From positions 13,239,054 through 13,303,053 of the forward strand of contig NC_133101.1 in NCBI RefSeq assembly GCF_022965805.1: a stretch of 64,000 nt of DNA, written 5' to 3'. The DNA comes from Primulina eburnea. Its lineage: Eukaryota > Streptophyta > Magnoliopsida > Lamiales > Gesneriaceae. Both the position numbers and the translations under genes were made by a program. This document shows positions 1-10,650 of the stretch, piece by piece; position 1 is the stretch's first letter; every line of letters starts with the position of its first letter. The notes beneath the pieces were generated by a model. The model did no database searches. It was not told where the DNA came from and was given only the letters and a program-made list of their open reading frames with translations.

Positions 1-1
1 T

Positions 2-1243
2 GCCAAGTATTCAGGTGTTTATTGCAGTTCCTGTGGAGGAAGACATGCGACTGAACAGTGCCAGGGAGTTACAGGCCGATGTAATATTTGTAGGCAACCG
101 GGGCATTTTGCCAAAGTCTGCCCACAGAGGAGTGTACAGCCAGCTCCGGGTGGACGAGCATCCGGGTCAGTACCTCAGTTTGAGCGGCAGGCATCATCGG
201 TTCACTCTTTTCAGCCTCCACCAGTACCGACTCAGCCCAGAGCTCGAGGTAGTCAGACAGTGAGTCAACCTCCGAGGCAACAGGCTCAAGTGTTTGCATT
301 GACAGAGGAGCAAGCACAGGATGCCCCAGATGATGTCATTGCAGGTAACTGTTCCCTTTGCGGTTATCCTGCTTATATCTTGTTAGATACTGGTGCATCG
401 CATACATTCATTTCGGAGCGATTTGCATTGTTGCATTCATTGCCTGTTGAGTCTTTGTTAGATGTTGTGTCTATTAATTCTCCGTTGGGAAGTGGATTGA
501 TATCTGTAACTATGGTTAGACATTGCATTCTACAGTTTGAAGGGCATGAGATTGACCTAGATTGTATAGTGTTGGGTCTAGCTGATTTTGATTGTATAGT
601 TGGTATTGACATGCTAACGAAGTATAGAGCTACCGTGGATTGTTTCCACAAGATTGTCAGATTCAGACCCGAGATGACAGACGAGTGGAAATTCTACGGA
701 AAGGGTTCCAGATCTCGGATTCCCTTGATTTCGGCTCTTACTATGAACAGATTGTTACAAAAAGGAGCAGATGGTTTCTTTATTTATGCTGTAGACATGC
801 AGAAGTCGAGCCCGGCATTGGCAGATATACCAGTAGTGCGGGAATTTCCAGATATTTTTCCAGATGAAATCCCAGGATTACCTCCGGTTCGTGAGGTAGA
901 TTTCAGTATTGATCTTGCACCAGGTACCGTCCCTATTTCGAGAGCTCCGTATAGAATGGCACCCATCGAACTAAAAGAATTGAAAGCACAGTTGGAAGAT
1001 CTTCTAGCCAAGGGATATATCAGACCTAGTGTATCTCCTTGGGGCGCTCCGGTGCTGTTTGTGCGAATGAAAGACGGTTCGATGCGATTGTGTATAGATT
1101 ATCGGCAGCTGAATAAGGCAACGATCAAGAACAAATATCTTTGCCTAGGATCGACGACTTATTTGATCAGTTGCAGGGATCTTCTGTGTATTCTAAGATT
1201 GACCTACGATCCGGATATCATCAGCTTCGAGTTCGAGATGTAG
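2..1243 (+). pseudogene. gypsy gag zinc knuckle - protease - RT start (partial, frameshifted)
   Basis: This is the open 5' part of a Ty3/gypsy gag-pol polyprotein that enters from the left edge of the window. Two zinc knuckles are visible at about 20-115, one of the form CX2CX3HX4C and one canonical CX2CX4HX4C ([14 protein letters not shown]). A retropepsin follows with [12 protein letters not shown] at about 380-415. The RT begins with the palm entry PFRMAPxE-like segment and the [13 protein letters not shown] motif at about 1090-1130. The frame is lost right after NKY at about 1138, where one base is missing, and translation then runs into a stop at 1243. The rest of the polyprotein continues in the next frame. 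No start codon is expected inside the window because gag begins upstream. Confidence 0.9.
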
Positions 1244-3717
1244 ATATACCGAAGACAGCATTTGGAACCAGGTATGGGCATTACGAATTTATTGTCATGC
1301 CTTTTGGTTTAACAAATGCTCCTGCGGTATTTATGGGCTTGATGAACCAAGTGTTTCAGAGGTATTTAGATGAATTCGTGATTGTTTTCATTGATGACAT
1401 TTTGGTGTATTCTAAGAATAAGAATGAGCATGCAGAACATCTCAGGATTGTGTTGCAGACACTAAGAAATGAGAGATTGTATGCTAAATTGTCAAAGTGT
1501 GAGTTTTGGCTGAATCGAGTTGTATTCTTGGGGCATATCATTTCTGGAGATGGTATTTCTGTTGATCCGAGTAAAGTGGAAGCTGTGATCAATTGGCCAA
1601 GACCGACTTCGGTACCAGAAATACGCAGTTTCATGGGTCTGGCAGGATACTACCGAAGATTTATTCAAGATTTCTCCAGTATTGCCAAGCCAATCACACA
1701 ATTGACACAGAAGAATATGCCATTTGTTTGGTCAGAGGAATGTGAGTCTAGCTTCATAGAACTGAAGAAAAGGCTGACTAGTGCTCCAGTGTTGACGATA
1801 CCTTCAGGTACAGGTGATTTCGTGGTCTATTGTGATGCTTCTCATAGAGGTTTTGGATGTGTATTAATGCAGCGAGGTCATGTGATCGCATACGCCTCGA
1901 GACAACTGAAGCCACATGAAGTACGATACCCCATTCACGATCTTGAACTGGCGGCTATCGTATTCGCACTGAAGATCTGGCGTCACTATCTCTATGGCGA
2001 GAAATTTGAAATTTTCTCCGATCACAAAAGCCTGAAGTATCTATTTTCTCAATCAGAACTGAATATGAGACAGCGTAGATGGCTTGATCTGCTAAAAGAT
2101 TTTGATTGCGAAATCAAATATTATCCGGGAAAGTCCAATGCAGCCGCAGACGCCTTAAGTCGAAAGGTTTGTTCTTTATCCTTATCGACGATAGGTGTTA
2201 CGAAACTCGTTGAAAATTGCTGTTTCTCTGGATTAGAATTTGATACAGATAGGAGGCCACTACGACTTGCTGCCATTCAAGTTGAGCCAGACTTTATCAG
2301 GAGGATCAAAGAAGCTCAACGAATCGATCAGAATGTTCAGAGATCGATTCAAATGGTCAGAACAGGACACGTATCAGAATATCAGGTGCGTGAGCATGTA
2401 TTGTACGTAAATAACCGTCTTGTTGTGCCAGATGTTTCAGATTTGAGACATCAGATTATGTCTGAAGCACATTGTAGTCGGTTTAGGATTCATCCTGGTG
2501 GCCGAAAGATGTACAATGATCTGAAGATACAGTTCTGGTGGAAGCAGATGAAGTCAGATATTGCGGAATTTGTATCTAAATGCTTGAATTGTCAACAAGT
2601 GAAGGCCGAGCGGAAGAAGCCAGGAGGGTTACTTCAGAGTTTGTCCATTCCTGAATGGAAATGGGACCACATTTCCATGGATTTCGTAACAAAGTTACCC
2701 CGATCTTCCCGAGGCTGTGATTCGATTTGGGTCGTTATCGACAGACTGACCAAATCAGCTTGTTTCATCCCGTACCGAATGACTTATCGACATGATCAAA
2801 TGGCGGAGATATATATTCGAGAGATAGTCAGATTGCATGGTGTGCCGAAGTCTATCGTATCAGATCGTGATCCACGATTCACTTCACACTTCTGGCACAG
2901 TTTACAGCAGGCCTTAGGTACGACATTACACCTGAGTACTGCTTACCATCCTCAGACCGACGGACAGTCAGAACGGACTATCCAGACACTAGAGGATATG
3001 TTGAGAGCCGTAGTACTAGACTTTGGTACTAGTTGGCAAGATTCCCTACCTCTTTGTGAGTTCTCCTATAATAACAGCTATCAGACGAGCATTGAAATGG
3101 CACCGTTTGAAGCTTTATATGGCAGGAAGTGCAGATCTCCGCTATACTGGGATGATATCTCAGAAGTGCCAGAACTGGGGCCAGACATGATTCGTGACAT
3201 GACTGAGAAGGTGAAAGTTATTCAGAAAAGAATGAAGACGGCACAGGATAGGCAAGCCAAATACGCCAATGTCAGACGCAGACCTCTAGTATTCGAGCAA
3301 GGAGACAGAGTATTCTTAAAGATTTCTCCATTCAGAGGCGTTGTTCGATTTGGTAAACGCGGGAAACTATCTCCTCGTTACATTGGTCCTTACGAGATTC
3401 TTGAGAAGATTGGCGATCGAGCTTATCGACTTGCACTTCCTCCTTCTCTATCCGGGATACATGATGTCTTTCATGTGTCAATGTTGCGTAAGTATATGCC
3501 AGATGTTTCTCATGTCATTCAGCCTGACGAAGCTGAGCTTGATCAGACCTTGAGCTATGTGGAACAACCGATACAGATTCTTGATCGAAAAGAAAAGAAG
3601 CTCAGAACAAAGATTATCCCACTTGTGAAAGTCCAATGGAGTCGTCATGGCATCGAAGAAGCGACGTGGGAGACGGAAGCAAATATGCGACAGAAACATC
3701 CCGAGTTGTTTACATGA
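1141..3717 (+). CDS. gypsy chromovirus pol: RT-RNase H-integrase-chromodomain
   Basis: 858 uninterrupted codons continue the polyprotein after the frameshift, so this is an ORF fragment, not an independent gene; its formal start is arbitrary. [13 protein letters not shown] near residue 20 and the catalytic FIDDILVYS at 83-91. RNase [13 protein letters not shown] near 228-239. Integrase: HHCC finger ending [11 protein letters not shown] near 480, then the D,D,E core with [16 protein letters not shown] and [10 protein letters not shown]. The last roughly 50 residues form a chromodomain ([16 protein letters not shown]), which assigns the element to the chromoviruses, most likely the Tekay/Del group. 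The chromodomain is known to steer integration to chromatin marks. The domain order RT-RH-INT is gypsy type. Only the single-base loss near 1138 damages this copy in view. Confidence 0.93.
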   Translation: MPRIDDLFDQLQGSSVYSKIDLRSGYHQLRVRDVDIPKTAFGTRYGHYEFIVMPFGLTNAPAVFMGLMNQVFQRYLDEFVIVFIDDILVYSKNKNEHAEHLRIVLQTLRNERLYAKLSKCEFWLNRVVFLGHIISGDGISVDPSKVEAVINWPRPTSVPEIRSFMGLAGYYRRFIQDFSSIAKPITQLTQKNMPFVWSEECESSFIELKKRLTSAPVLTIPSGTGDFVVYCDASHRGFGCVLMQRGHVIAYASRQLKPHEVRYPIHDLELAAIVFALKIWRHYLYGEKFEIFSDHKSLKYLFSQSELNMRQRRWLDLLKDFDCEIKYYPGKSNAAADALSRKVCSLSLSTIGVTKLVENCCFSGLEFDTDRRPLRLAAIQVEPDFIRRIKEAQRIDQNVQRSIQMVRTGHVSEYQVREHVLYVNNRLVVPDVSDLRHQIMSEAHCSRFRIHPGGRKMYNDLKIQFWWKQMKSDIAEFVSKCLNCQQVKAERKKPGGLLQSLSIPEWKWDHISMDFVTKLPRSSRGCDSIWVVIDRLTKSACFIPYRMTYRHDQMAEIYIREIVRLHGVPKSIVSDRDPRFTSHFWHSLQQALGTTLHLSTAYHPQTDGQSERTIQTLEDMLRAVVLDFGTSWQDSLPLCEFSYNNSYQTSIEMAPFEALYGRKCRSPLYWDDISEVPELGPDMIRDMTEKVKVIQKRMKTAQDRQAKYANVRRRPLVFEQGDRVFLKISPFRGVVRFGKRGKLSPRYIGPYEILEKIGDRAYRLALPPSLSGIHDVFHVSMLRKYMPDVSHVIQPDEAELDQTLSYVEQPIQILDRKEKKLRTKIIPLVKVQWSRHGIEEATWETEANMRQKHPELFT

Positions 3718-3801
3718 TGTAAGTAAATTTCAGTCTTGATTATATTACTTGTCATATATGTGTAGTAAATGCCTACGATTTCGAGGACGAAATCATTTCT
3801 T

Positions 3802-3814
3802 AGAGGGGGAGAAA
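3802..3814 (+). other. polypurine tract of the gypsy element
   Basis: The run AGAGGGGGAGAAA lies directly before the LTR start TGTAAGG. It is preceded by TTTCGAGGACGAAAT, a common motif before plant gypsy polypurine tracts. It would prime plus-strand DNA synthesis. Confidence 0.9.
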
Positions 3815-3964
3815 TGTAAGGCTCGAAGATTTAGTTATCATAATCAGATGGATTCGTTGATAATTAAGATGATTGTAGATGTATTTCATTGGACTAGAAA
3901 AGAAAGGGGAATGTATAATAAAGATGTGAGAGGTAGTCAAAAGAATAAGTAAGGCCGAAGCTAT

Positions 3965-4235
3965 GGCGCATATGCGCGAAGGAATGCGCGCATATGCATG
4001 AGAATTCCAGTAGCATTGGCGCATATGCGCGGAAAGAGTGGCGCATATGCGCGACATGTACAGCAGCCTTGGCGCATATGCGCGAGATTAGTGGCGCATA
4101 TGCGCGGAGCGTCCAGAACCATTGGCGCATATGCGCGAGTTTAATGGCGCATATGCGCGAGTGTGAAATTCTGCCAAGTTGTCGAGACAGTAGGTCTCGC
4201 GCATATGCGCGAGTAGTGTCCGCGCATATGCGCGA
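3965..4235. repeat. array of GCGCATATGCGC palindromes, 53-bp period
   Basis: Nine exact copies of the 12-bp palindrome GCGCATATGCGC start at 3966, 4019, 4041, 4072, 4094, 4125, 4147, 4199 and 4222; a tenth at 3988 has one arm changed. The spacing alternates 22, 31, 22, 31, 22, 31, 22 bp, so the higher-order unit is 53 bp with two palindromes each; the last two are off register (52 and 23 bp). The array lies in U3 just upstream of the TATA box, so a protein-binding or methylation-rich enhancer is a reasonable inference. Confidence 0.95.
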
Positions 4236-4279
4236 GACGTGTGCGTTAAAGGAGTTGCCATGTGTATTGAATCATGCAA

Positions 4280-4290
4280 TATATATATAG
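4280..4290 (+). promoter_or_regulatory. TATA box of the gypsy LTR
   Basis: ATATATATATAG about 45 bp after the palindrome array and in the middle of an otherwise mixed-base segment is the best core promoter candidate of this LTR; transcription would start near 4315. Confidence 0.6.
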
Positions 4291-5754
4291 ATTGGCTTAG
4301 TTTCCTTCATTCAGCAGAGAGAGATCTGAGAATTCTGAAGAAGAGCTTCCAACTTTCTTCAAGGCTTTGAATTGTGATTTTTCAAGATTTAGCCACCTAA
4401 ACTTTAATCCGACTTCGATTTTGAGCTTCTCTCTTCATTATCTACAAAGTGATGTAAGTTTTATTCGATTTTAGTAAGTTTTGAAATTCAGAAATTGGGG
4501 AAAGTGGAATATGATAGTTATATTGTGTTCTTGACGTATGGAGCACGATATATTTGTAAACGGATCAAAGAAAGGATATCATATGCAATTCCTATGAATT
4601 TCAGTATGATTTATGAATTGTTGGGACAGAATTATTGTGTTTTGGATGAATATTGTATTGGATTATGATTGAGAATAAGATAGTGTTGATATCTGTTGAG
4701 AATTTGATTGACCGGTATCGAGAATTACATCGTTATGCCGTCAAATTGTATTGAGATCACGTAGTGACTTGGTTATGTGTTGATTTAGATTAGAAATTGA
4801 TAGAGTGCATATCCACATTTCCATTTCAGATTCGTAGTGGCAACCGTGACAACGATTCTACGACGAAAGGTATAGTACATGTTTTGTTTGGGGAATCACG
4901 ACTCAAATAAGATCACATTTGAGTTTCCCAACCAAAATCAAATACTTATTTTATGGTTATATCTTGATATGATTATGAATTGTATATAGATTTGTTTATA
5001 GAACTTATATGCAAATCTTGCTATGCGGTGTTTACAGATCATGGGACATTGCATTAGAATGATTATGCTTGTTTACAGATTTTGTATTCATGCATTAAGA
5101 TAGGACAGTCTGGAGATCAGGCAGACTCTAGACGTTCGGGGATATCACAGCTTAGGGGAAGATCACCGCCCCTATTGTAGACGCGGATACAGATCAGGCC
5201 GAAGTCTAGGAATAAGACGTACAGCACCACGATTGGTAGGGTAGGTGACAGCCAGTGACGTCTTATTCATAACGGGATCCCTAGAGTTCTAGTCGAGTCG
5301 AGTCTAGACATGATTAGATTCACATTGCATGATTTTATATGAATGACATTCATATCAGCATGTTTCATGTTAGATTGTTTATATGCATGTTACATGTTTA
5401 TACTGGGTTTTGTTCTCACCGGTTTTCCGGCTGTTGTTATGTCTGTATGTGTGCATAACAACAGGTGGGGCAGGATCTGGGTCGAGACAGAGATGATCGT
5501 GTTAGCATGGAGATCACGGGTCGTAGCAGATGAACTAGTAGTGGTCTTTTATTATGTACTGTCTTTTAATACTGGTTAGTTGAGGACATACAGAATAAGA
5601 CATGTATATTATGTTTGTATGTTGTAAAATAAATAAAGAACTGTTGTTTGTGTAGTTACATTTGATTTAATGAAAAAAGCGAAAATTTGACCCACTTTTT
5701 ATATTAATGATCCATTTAACCCCAAGAAAAATATTTAGAGCCCGGGTCCCCACA

Positions 5755-7222
5755 ATCTTATAGGTGGCTTGGGGTATCATCTAGATCTTTGTTAAGCTGC
5801 CACATGGCTGGTGTGAAGGTGTAGCGTGAGGTGTGGGTTTTGGGAGGAAACCATGCATGTGGTGTTAAATGAGGGCAGGGCCGATAGCTTGGAAAAAAAA
5901 TTCTGGAAATGTTTTGCCGAGAGTTTTTGGGTCTGAAATTACAGTTTTAGGAGCTTTGCAATGGTTGTAAGATGTGTTAAAAATTTGGAAAAAAATTCGG
6001 TTGGGTTTCGAGTCGATTCGGGTTAAAACTGGGACCCGGTCCAAGTTTTTAAAACGAACCGATTAAGTTTGAGATTTGGGCTCGAATTTACGTCTAAGAA
6101 TATTTTAAAAATATTTTGGAATATTTTAAGGAGTTTGATAAGCTTCGGGTCAATTTTAGAGGTCCAGGGTTAAAACGATAATATTTGGGTTTCTAGGGTC
6201 AAAATGGTCATTTTGCACCCGAGGTAAGATTTTGGTCGTAGCAGCGCCCTGAGCACAAATCATGATATTTTTAAATGTTCATGCATCACGTTTACGATTT
6301 TTTCGCTATTATAATAATTATGGTGCATGCTTGGTTTAAAGGAATTAAGAGAGAAAAAGTAAGAAAGTGAAGAGCACTCCGTCTCCGCCGCGCCGCGTCG
6401 TTATTTCATTTGTTTTCTGTCAAAACAAACCAAGGCATGTTTATATCTTCTTTCACTCTTCAATCAAGCCATATAGGTATTTTTAAATATCGCAAGTACA
6501 TGATTTTAATGCAAGAAGATCGAAATTTTTCATATTTAATCATATCACATGCAAAATATTCATTTTGAGATTTATGCGATATTGCTTGGGGTCACTTTAC
6601 TATCTTGGGATTATTATTTCATCCGGTCGCCAGTTACCGGTCAGTTCAGTTCCCGGTCGTCAGTTACCGGTTAGTTTCACCCGGTCGCCAATTACCGGTC
6701 AGTTTCCCTCGGTCGTCAGTTACCGGTCAGTTCAGTTCAGGGACCACTTGTGTAGACCATAATCTCACCAAGAAAATTATTACAAGTTATTTCAGTACAG
6801 GGCTCCAAGGAGCAAACATTTTTACCATGATATTTTTAGTTCAGTTATGCACGTATTATAATTACCATTGAAATGATATTTTACGTTACACCTAATTACA
6901 AGATATTTTCACTTGCATGCGACTTTATTATTTATTTACTCGTATTTACGATATATGCATGCTGAGTCTTTAGACTAGACTTGATTGTTGTAGGTACTGA
7001 TGAGGTCGGGGCCGAGGGCGGGGATCAGTGAGCTAGCTTGGGTCGGCAGTAGTGGAACCCGAGGACCTCATTTTCAGCACTTACGATTTTTATCCTCAAA
7101 CATTTTATCTCTTATTGAATTATTTTAAATTGTTACTTTGCAAAACATTAAATTCTTCCGCTGCTATTTTTAAACATTAAACATTATTTAACAGTTTATT
7201 TTATGAATTTGATACTTCATTT
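5755..7222 (+). repeat. partial gypsy LTR, family A, plus orientation
   Basis: This piece matches, on the opposite strand, the LTRs at 7607-10632 and 13281-16306. Shared landmarks include the GC-rich CGCCGCGCCGCG segment near 6385, the TTTTGACAGAAAACAAAC-like complement near 6415, the motif GAGTCTTTAGAC near 6964 and ACCCGAGGACCTCA near 7056. The left end is cut by the chromodomain element. The right end lacks the expected TACA terminus and instead runs into a CACTA end near 7222. It is diverged from the two complete copies and is an older insertion. Confidence 0.8.
6622..6735 (+). repeat. 28-bp minisatellite inside LTR
   Basis: Four copies of a unit containing GGTCGCCAGTTACCGGTCAG start near 6622, 6652, 6680 and 6708. 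The period is 28 bp, with two extra bases in the first copy. Related but differently expanded repeats stand at the homologous place in the other family A LTRs (about 8180-8310, 13860-13990 and 61125-61225). Confidence 0.9.
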
Positions 7223-7260
7223 AATAAAACCGTCGCTATGCTTTCCCTTTTTTTGTAGTG
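7200..7260 (-). mobile_element. CACTA transposon terminus, truncated
   Basis: Read on the minus strand from 7260 the sequence begins CACTACAAAAAAAGGGAAAG and then AGCGACGGTTTTATTAA. This is the terminal inverted repeat plus first subterminal GCGACGG motif of the CACTA family seen better at 55601. Only about 40-60 bp remain before the sequence becomes family A LTR. Confidence 0.75.
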
Positions 7261-7606
7261 ACAACCCATATCAAATATATAATATTAATTAGGAAATTGT
7301 AATTATTATCCTATTTATTTGTTTATTTTTTATTTTAGTCTTCTAAATTGTCAAATTTCCATCATAGCATGTTATCTTAGTTTCTTTCTTCTTATTTTCT
7401 TTTTGAAATTTTAGTTTTTTTCTCACACGGTGTTAATGAAGTGTTGACGCAACGTTACATGACGATGGCGTTTACATTGTCACATTAAAACTTAGAGACA
7501 CAGCAAAAATATTTTTTGATCCTGAGCTGACTGATCCGATAAAAAATATATTCTCGTGGGTTCCAAAGAAAATTTCTTTGATACCTAGCAGGATGTTGGT
7601 CATCAT
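7261..7606. repeat. flank block duplicated (inverted) at about 55257-55600
   Basis: This stretch has no gene. On the minus strand it matches 55257-55600 closely, including AATTAGGAAATTGTAATTAT and the run around ATATTTTTTTTATCGGATCAG. Together with 16307-16430 it is the interrupted version of that block. Confidence 0.85.
7602..7606. repeat. target-site duplication ATCAT (left)
   Basis: ATCAT stands directly before the LTR at 7607 and again at 16307-16311 directly after the second LTR. The uninterrupted homologous site near 55255-55259 has a single copy (ATGAT on that strand). Confidence 0.93.
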
Positions 7607-10600
7607 TATAGAGGCCTGAAATCCTTACTTTGAAAATTTGCGGGAAATTTAAAATTTTTCTTTTAAAATAAATGGAGTGCCTCATTCATACCAATAACTG
7701 AAAAAAATGTTTACGTTCAAAAATAGCAGCGGAAGAAATGAATACTTGCAAAAATAACCAGTTAAAGTATTCAACGACTGATAAAATATTTGAGCATTAA
7801 AAATAAAATGGCAAGTGCTGAAACTGAGGTCCTCGGGTGCCACTACTGCCGACCCAAGCTAGCTCACTGGTCCCCGCCCTCGGTCCTGATACCATCAGTA
7901 CCTACAACAATCAAGTCTAGTGAGTCTAAAGACTCAGCATGCATATATCGTAAATAACGAGTAAATAATATAGTAAAATTTGCATGGGAGTAAAATTATC
8001 ATGTCATGAGGCATAATCGTGAAAATAATTTATCATGAGCAATTATAATACGTGCATAGATGAACTGAAAAACTCATGGTAAAAATGTTTGCTCCTTGGA
8101 GCCCTGTACTGAAATAACTTGTAATAAATTTTCTGGTGAGATTATGGTCTATGCAAGTGGTCCCTGAACTGAACTGAACTGAGATGACCGATACTGGGGA
8201 CCGGACCGATACTGGGGATCGGATTTACGTATGATCAGACTACTGCCACAGTACTGGGTGAAACAACTGAACTAACCGGTAACTGGTGACCGGACCGATA
8301 CTGGGGACCGGATTTAATACTGATAGTAAAGTGACCACAAGAAATATCGCATAAATCTCAAAATGAATATTTTTGCACGTAATATAATTAGATAACATCA
8401 TTAAATATGAACAATTTTCGATCTTCTTGCATTAAAATCATGTACTTGCGATAATGAAAAATATCTATATGACTTGATTGAAGAGTGAAAGAAGATATAA
8501 ACATGCCTTGGTTTGTTTTGACAGAAAACAAACGAAATGACGACGCGGCGCGGCGCGGCGGAGACGGAGTGCTCTTCACTTTCTCACTTAATTCCTTTAA
8601 ATTAAGCATGCTCCATAATTATTATAATAGCGTAAAAATCGTAAACGTGATGCATGAACATTAAAAAAAATCATGATTCGTGCTAAGGGCGCTGCTAGGA
8701 CCAAAATCTCATCCAGGGTGCAAAATGACCATTTTGCCCCTAGAAACCCAAAATTACCATTTTACCCCTGGACCTCTAAAATTGACCCGAAGCTTACCTA
8801 ACTCTTTAAAATGTCCCAAAACATATTTAAAAGCATTCCTAGACGTAAACTCGAGCCGAAATCACAGCTTATCTAATTTGTGTTAAAACTTCAATCGGGG
8901 TCTCGGTTTTAACTCGAATCAAATCGGAACTAAACCTAAATCTCCCAAACTTTTTATCATATTTTAAGAACACTATAATGGTCATAAAATCTTATCCTCA
9001 AGCCCTTTAACTTACGGCTAATAGTCCAGCAAGGCATACAATTCTCGGCCACCCATAATTGATTTCATATCACAACACATGGCCCCCAATCCTTAACCAT
9101 TCGGTCCCCTCCTAAACCCCCACCTGTCCAGCCTTTAAGTCACACCTTAGGACCTTAATGACCCCTCTAAATCAAGGATAAACGATACATACAGCTGCAG
9201 CACACTCACGTGCAGACACCAACCGAAACTTGCATCTTTCACGCTAAACTCCAAGGCCGAGTCTCTCCCTCGTCTAAGTGCCTATGGCTCGCACCTAGTA
9301 TCACACCAGATATTACAGAGACTAAAACACGACCGGGTTCGAGCCCATGCACAGCCACAGCCTCTGCCCGACGGGAACTGCAACTAACCCAAGCCCCAAA
9401 CTCTCGATCTTACCACTCCCAGCAACCCTGATCGGTATGGCTCCCAAAAACACAACGTGACACCAATATCAGACTCTTAGCAACCCATCACAGCAGCCCC
9501 TTGCACAGATTATAAAAACAGTGAGTAGCAAAGCATGAAAACGCACGAATACGTGTAAAAACCGAAACCATTCATGCTCATATTTGGATCGAAAGATTTC
9601 ATGCACGAACAAGTTCATCAGAATATATGACATGTGTGATGCGTAAAAAGATTGATACAATGCGTGCCTTATAATGTAAAATGCGAGAAGAATGAAGAGA
9701 GGAGCGCCGGAGATTGTTTTCCTTGAAGAAGTTGCCATGGCCGAGATCTTCTTGAGGCTGCTAGTGAGAAAACCGAGAGGAGAGGGAGCTGAGGGGTGGA
9801 TGTCGGCTGGTGGGGTGGGGAATGATAGGTTTAGGGTTAATTCAGTAGTATTTAAATAGTTAACAATTAGCTAATGGGCCCTAAGTTACTAATTAAAAGA
9901 AAAAATTGATTTTAAGCCCAACAAGCTTAAAAGTAGGCCCATTAAATCTAAACGCACTCCCGAAAAATATTTCGTGTTGGAAAGATTTTAAAAATATTAG
10001 TCGAACCCTTAAAAAGTCTCCCGATTCGATAAAATTTGCGTACCGTATAAAAATAAAATCTACGGATAAAAATACCCAAAAATTCCCATTTTTTAAAATA
10101 CACTTAAAACGCTTTCGCTTAATTTATAAAAATAAATCGTGTAATAAAATAATTTTCCTGAAAATTCCCCTGTCTCCGATCCTCGTTCGAACGTGAAATG
10201 CACCTAGAAATCCTAATGCGTGAAATTTTAAAATTTAATGAATTAAATTCTACCATGCATGAATTATGCATAAAATGCATAAAAATAATTAAACATAAAT
10301 TAATGAAATAACCATGCATTTAATGCTTCAAAAGAATTTAATAAAATACTGAAGAAATTTAATAACTTGCATGCATGCCAACTTTTTAAATTATATTTAC
10401 TAACATGCTAAATTACCACTTCTTAAATAAAATAAGTCTTTATTAACTTATCTCAATACTCCATCTCCAGTCCAGCCTCACTTATTTTACTGAAAAGATA
10501 ACAATTAAACTACTGCGTAAAATAAATAAATTTAAAGAAAAGAATTTAAATACTCATACAATAAAAATCGTTTTAATTTGAAATACTAGAATTATGCATG

Positions 10601-10632
10601 GCTTATACGTAGTCTAATTTACGGGTTCTACA
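7607..10632 (-). repeat. 3' LTR of the non-autonomous element
   Basis: On the minus strand it begins TGTAGAACCCGTAAATTAG at 10632 and ends ...GGCCTCTATA at 7607, where the partner LTR has GGCCTTTACA; the terminal bases here have mutated. A TATA-like TATTTAAATA lies at 9849-9858. Direct comparison with 13281-16306 shows only scattered single-base changes and small indels. Confidence 0.93.
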
Positions 10633-10633
10633 A

Positions 10634-10650
10634 TCCTTCCCCCCTTAAAA
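10634..10650 (-). other. polypurine tract of the non-autonomous element
   Basis: On the minus strand CTTTTAAGGGGGGAAGGAT directly precedes the 3' LTR, itself preceded by AATTTCGAGGATGAAATTTC. It shows that 7607-10632 is the 3' LTR and fixes the orientation. Confidence 0.9.

Larger units (their letters stand above)
3815..5754 (+). repeat. 3' LTR of chromodomain gypsy element
   Basis: The LTR starts TGTAAGGCTCG right after the polypurine tract and ends CCGGGTCCCCACA, giving TG...CA ends and a length of about 1.94 kb. The 5' LTR lies outside the window, so neither target duplication nor LTR divergence can be checked. U3 holds the palindrome array, followed by a TATA box at 4280-4290. The segment 5100-5340 is the GC-richer part typical of this group. 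Immediately after 5754 the DNA turns into another gypsy LTR, so the element is inserted in that older LTR. Confidence 0.85.

Noticed and set aside
3965..4235. CRISPR-like array of repeats and spacers
   Set aside because: The repeat is a 12-bp palindrome inside a plant retrotransposon LTR, spacings of 22 and 31 bp alternate, and no cas-like gene exists; this is a eukaryotic locus.
3894..4290. Overlapping reading frames with repeated AYAR/AHMR/RICA peptides on both strands
   Set aside because: They are translations of the palindrome array, which happens to lack stops in several frames.
9210..9431. 73-codon frame repeated at 14882-15103
   Set aside because: Opposite strand to the LTR transcript, repeated only because the LTR is repeated.
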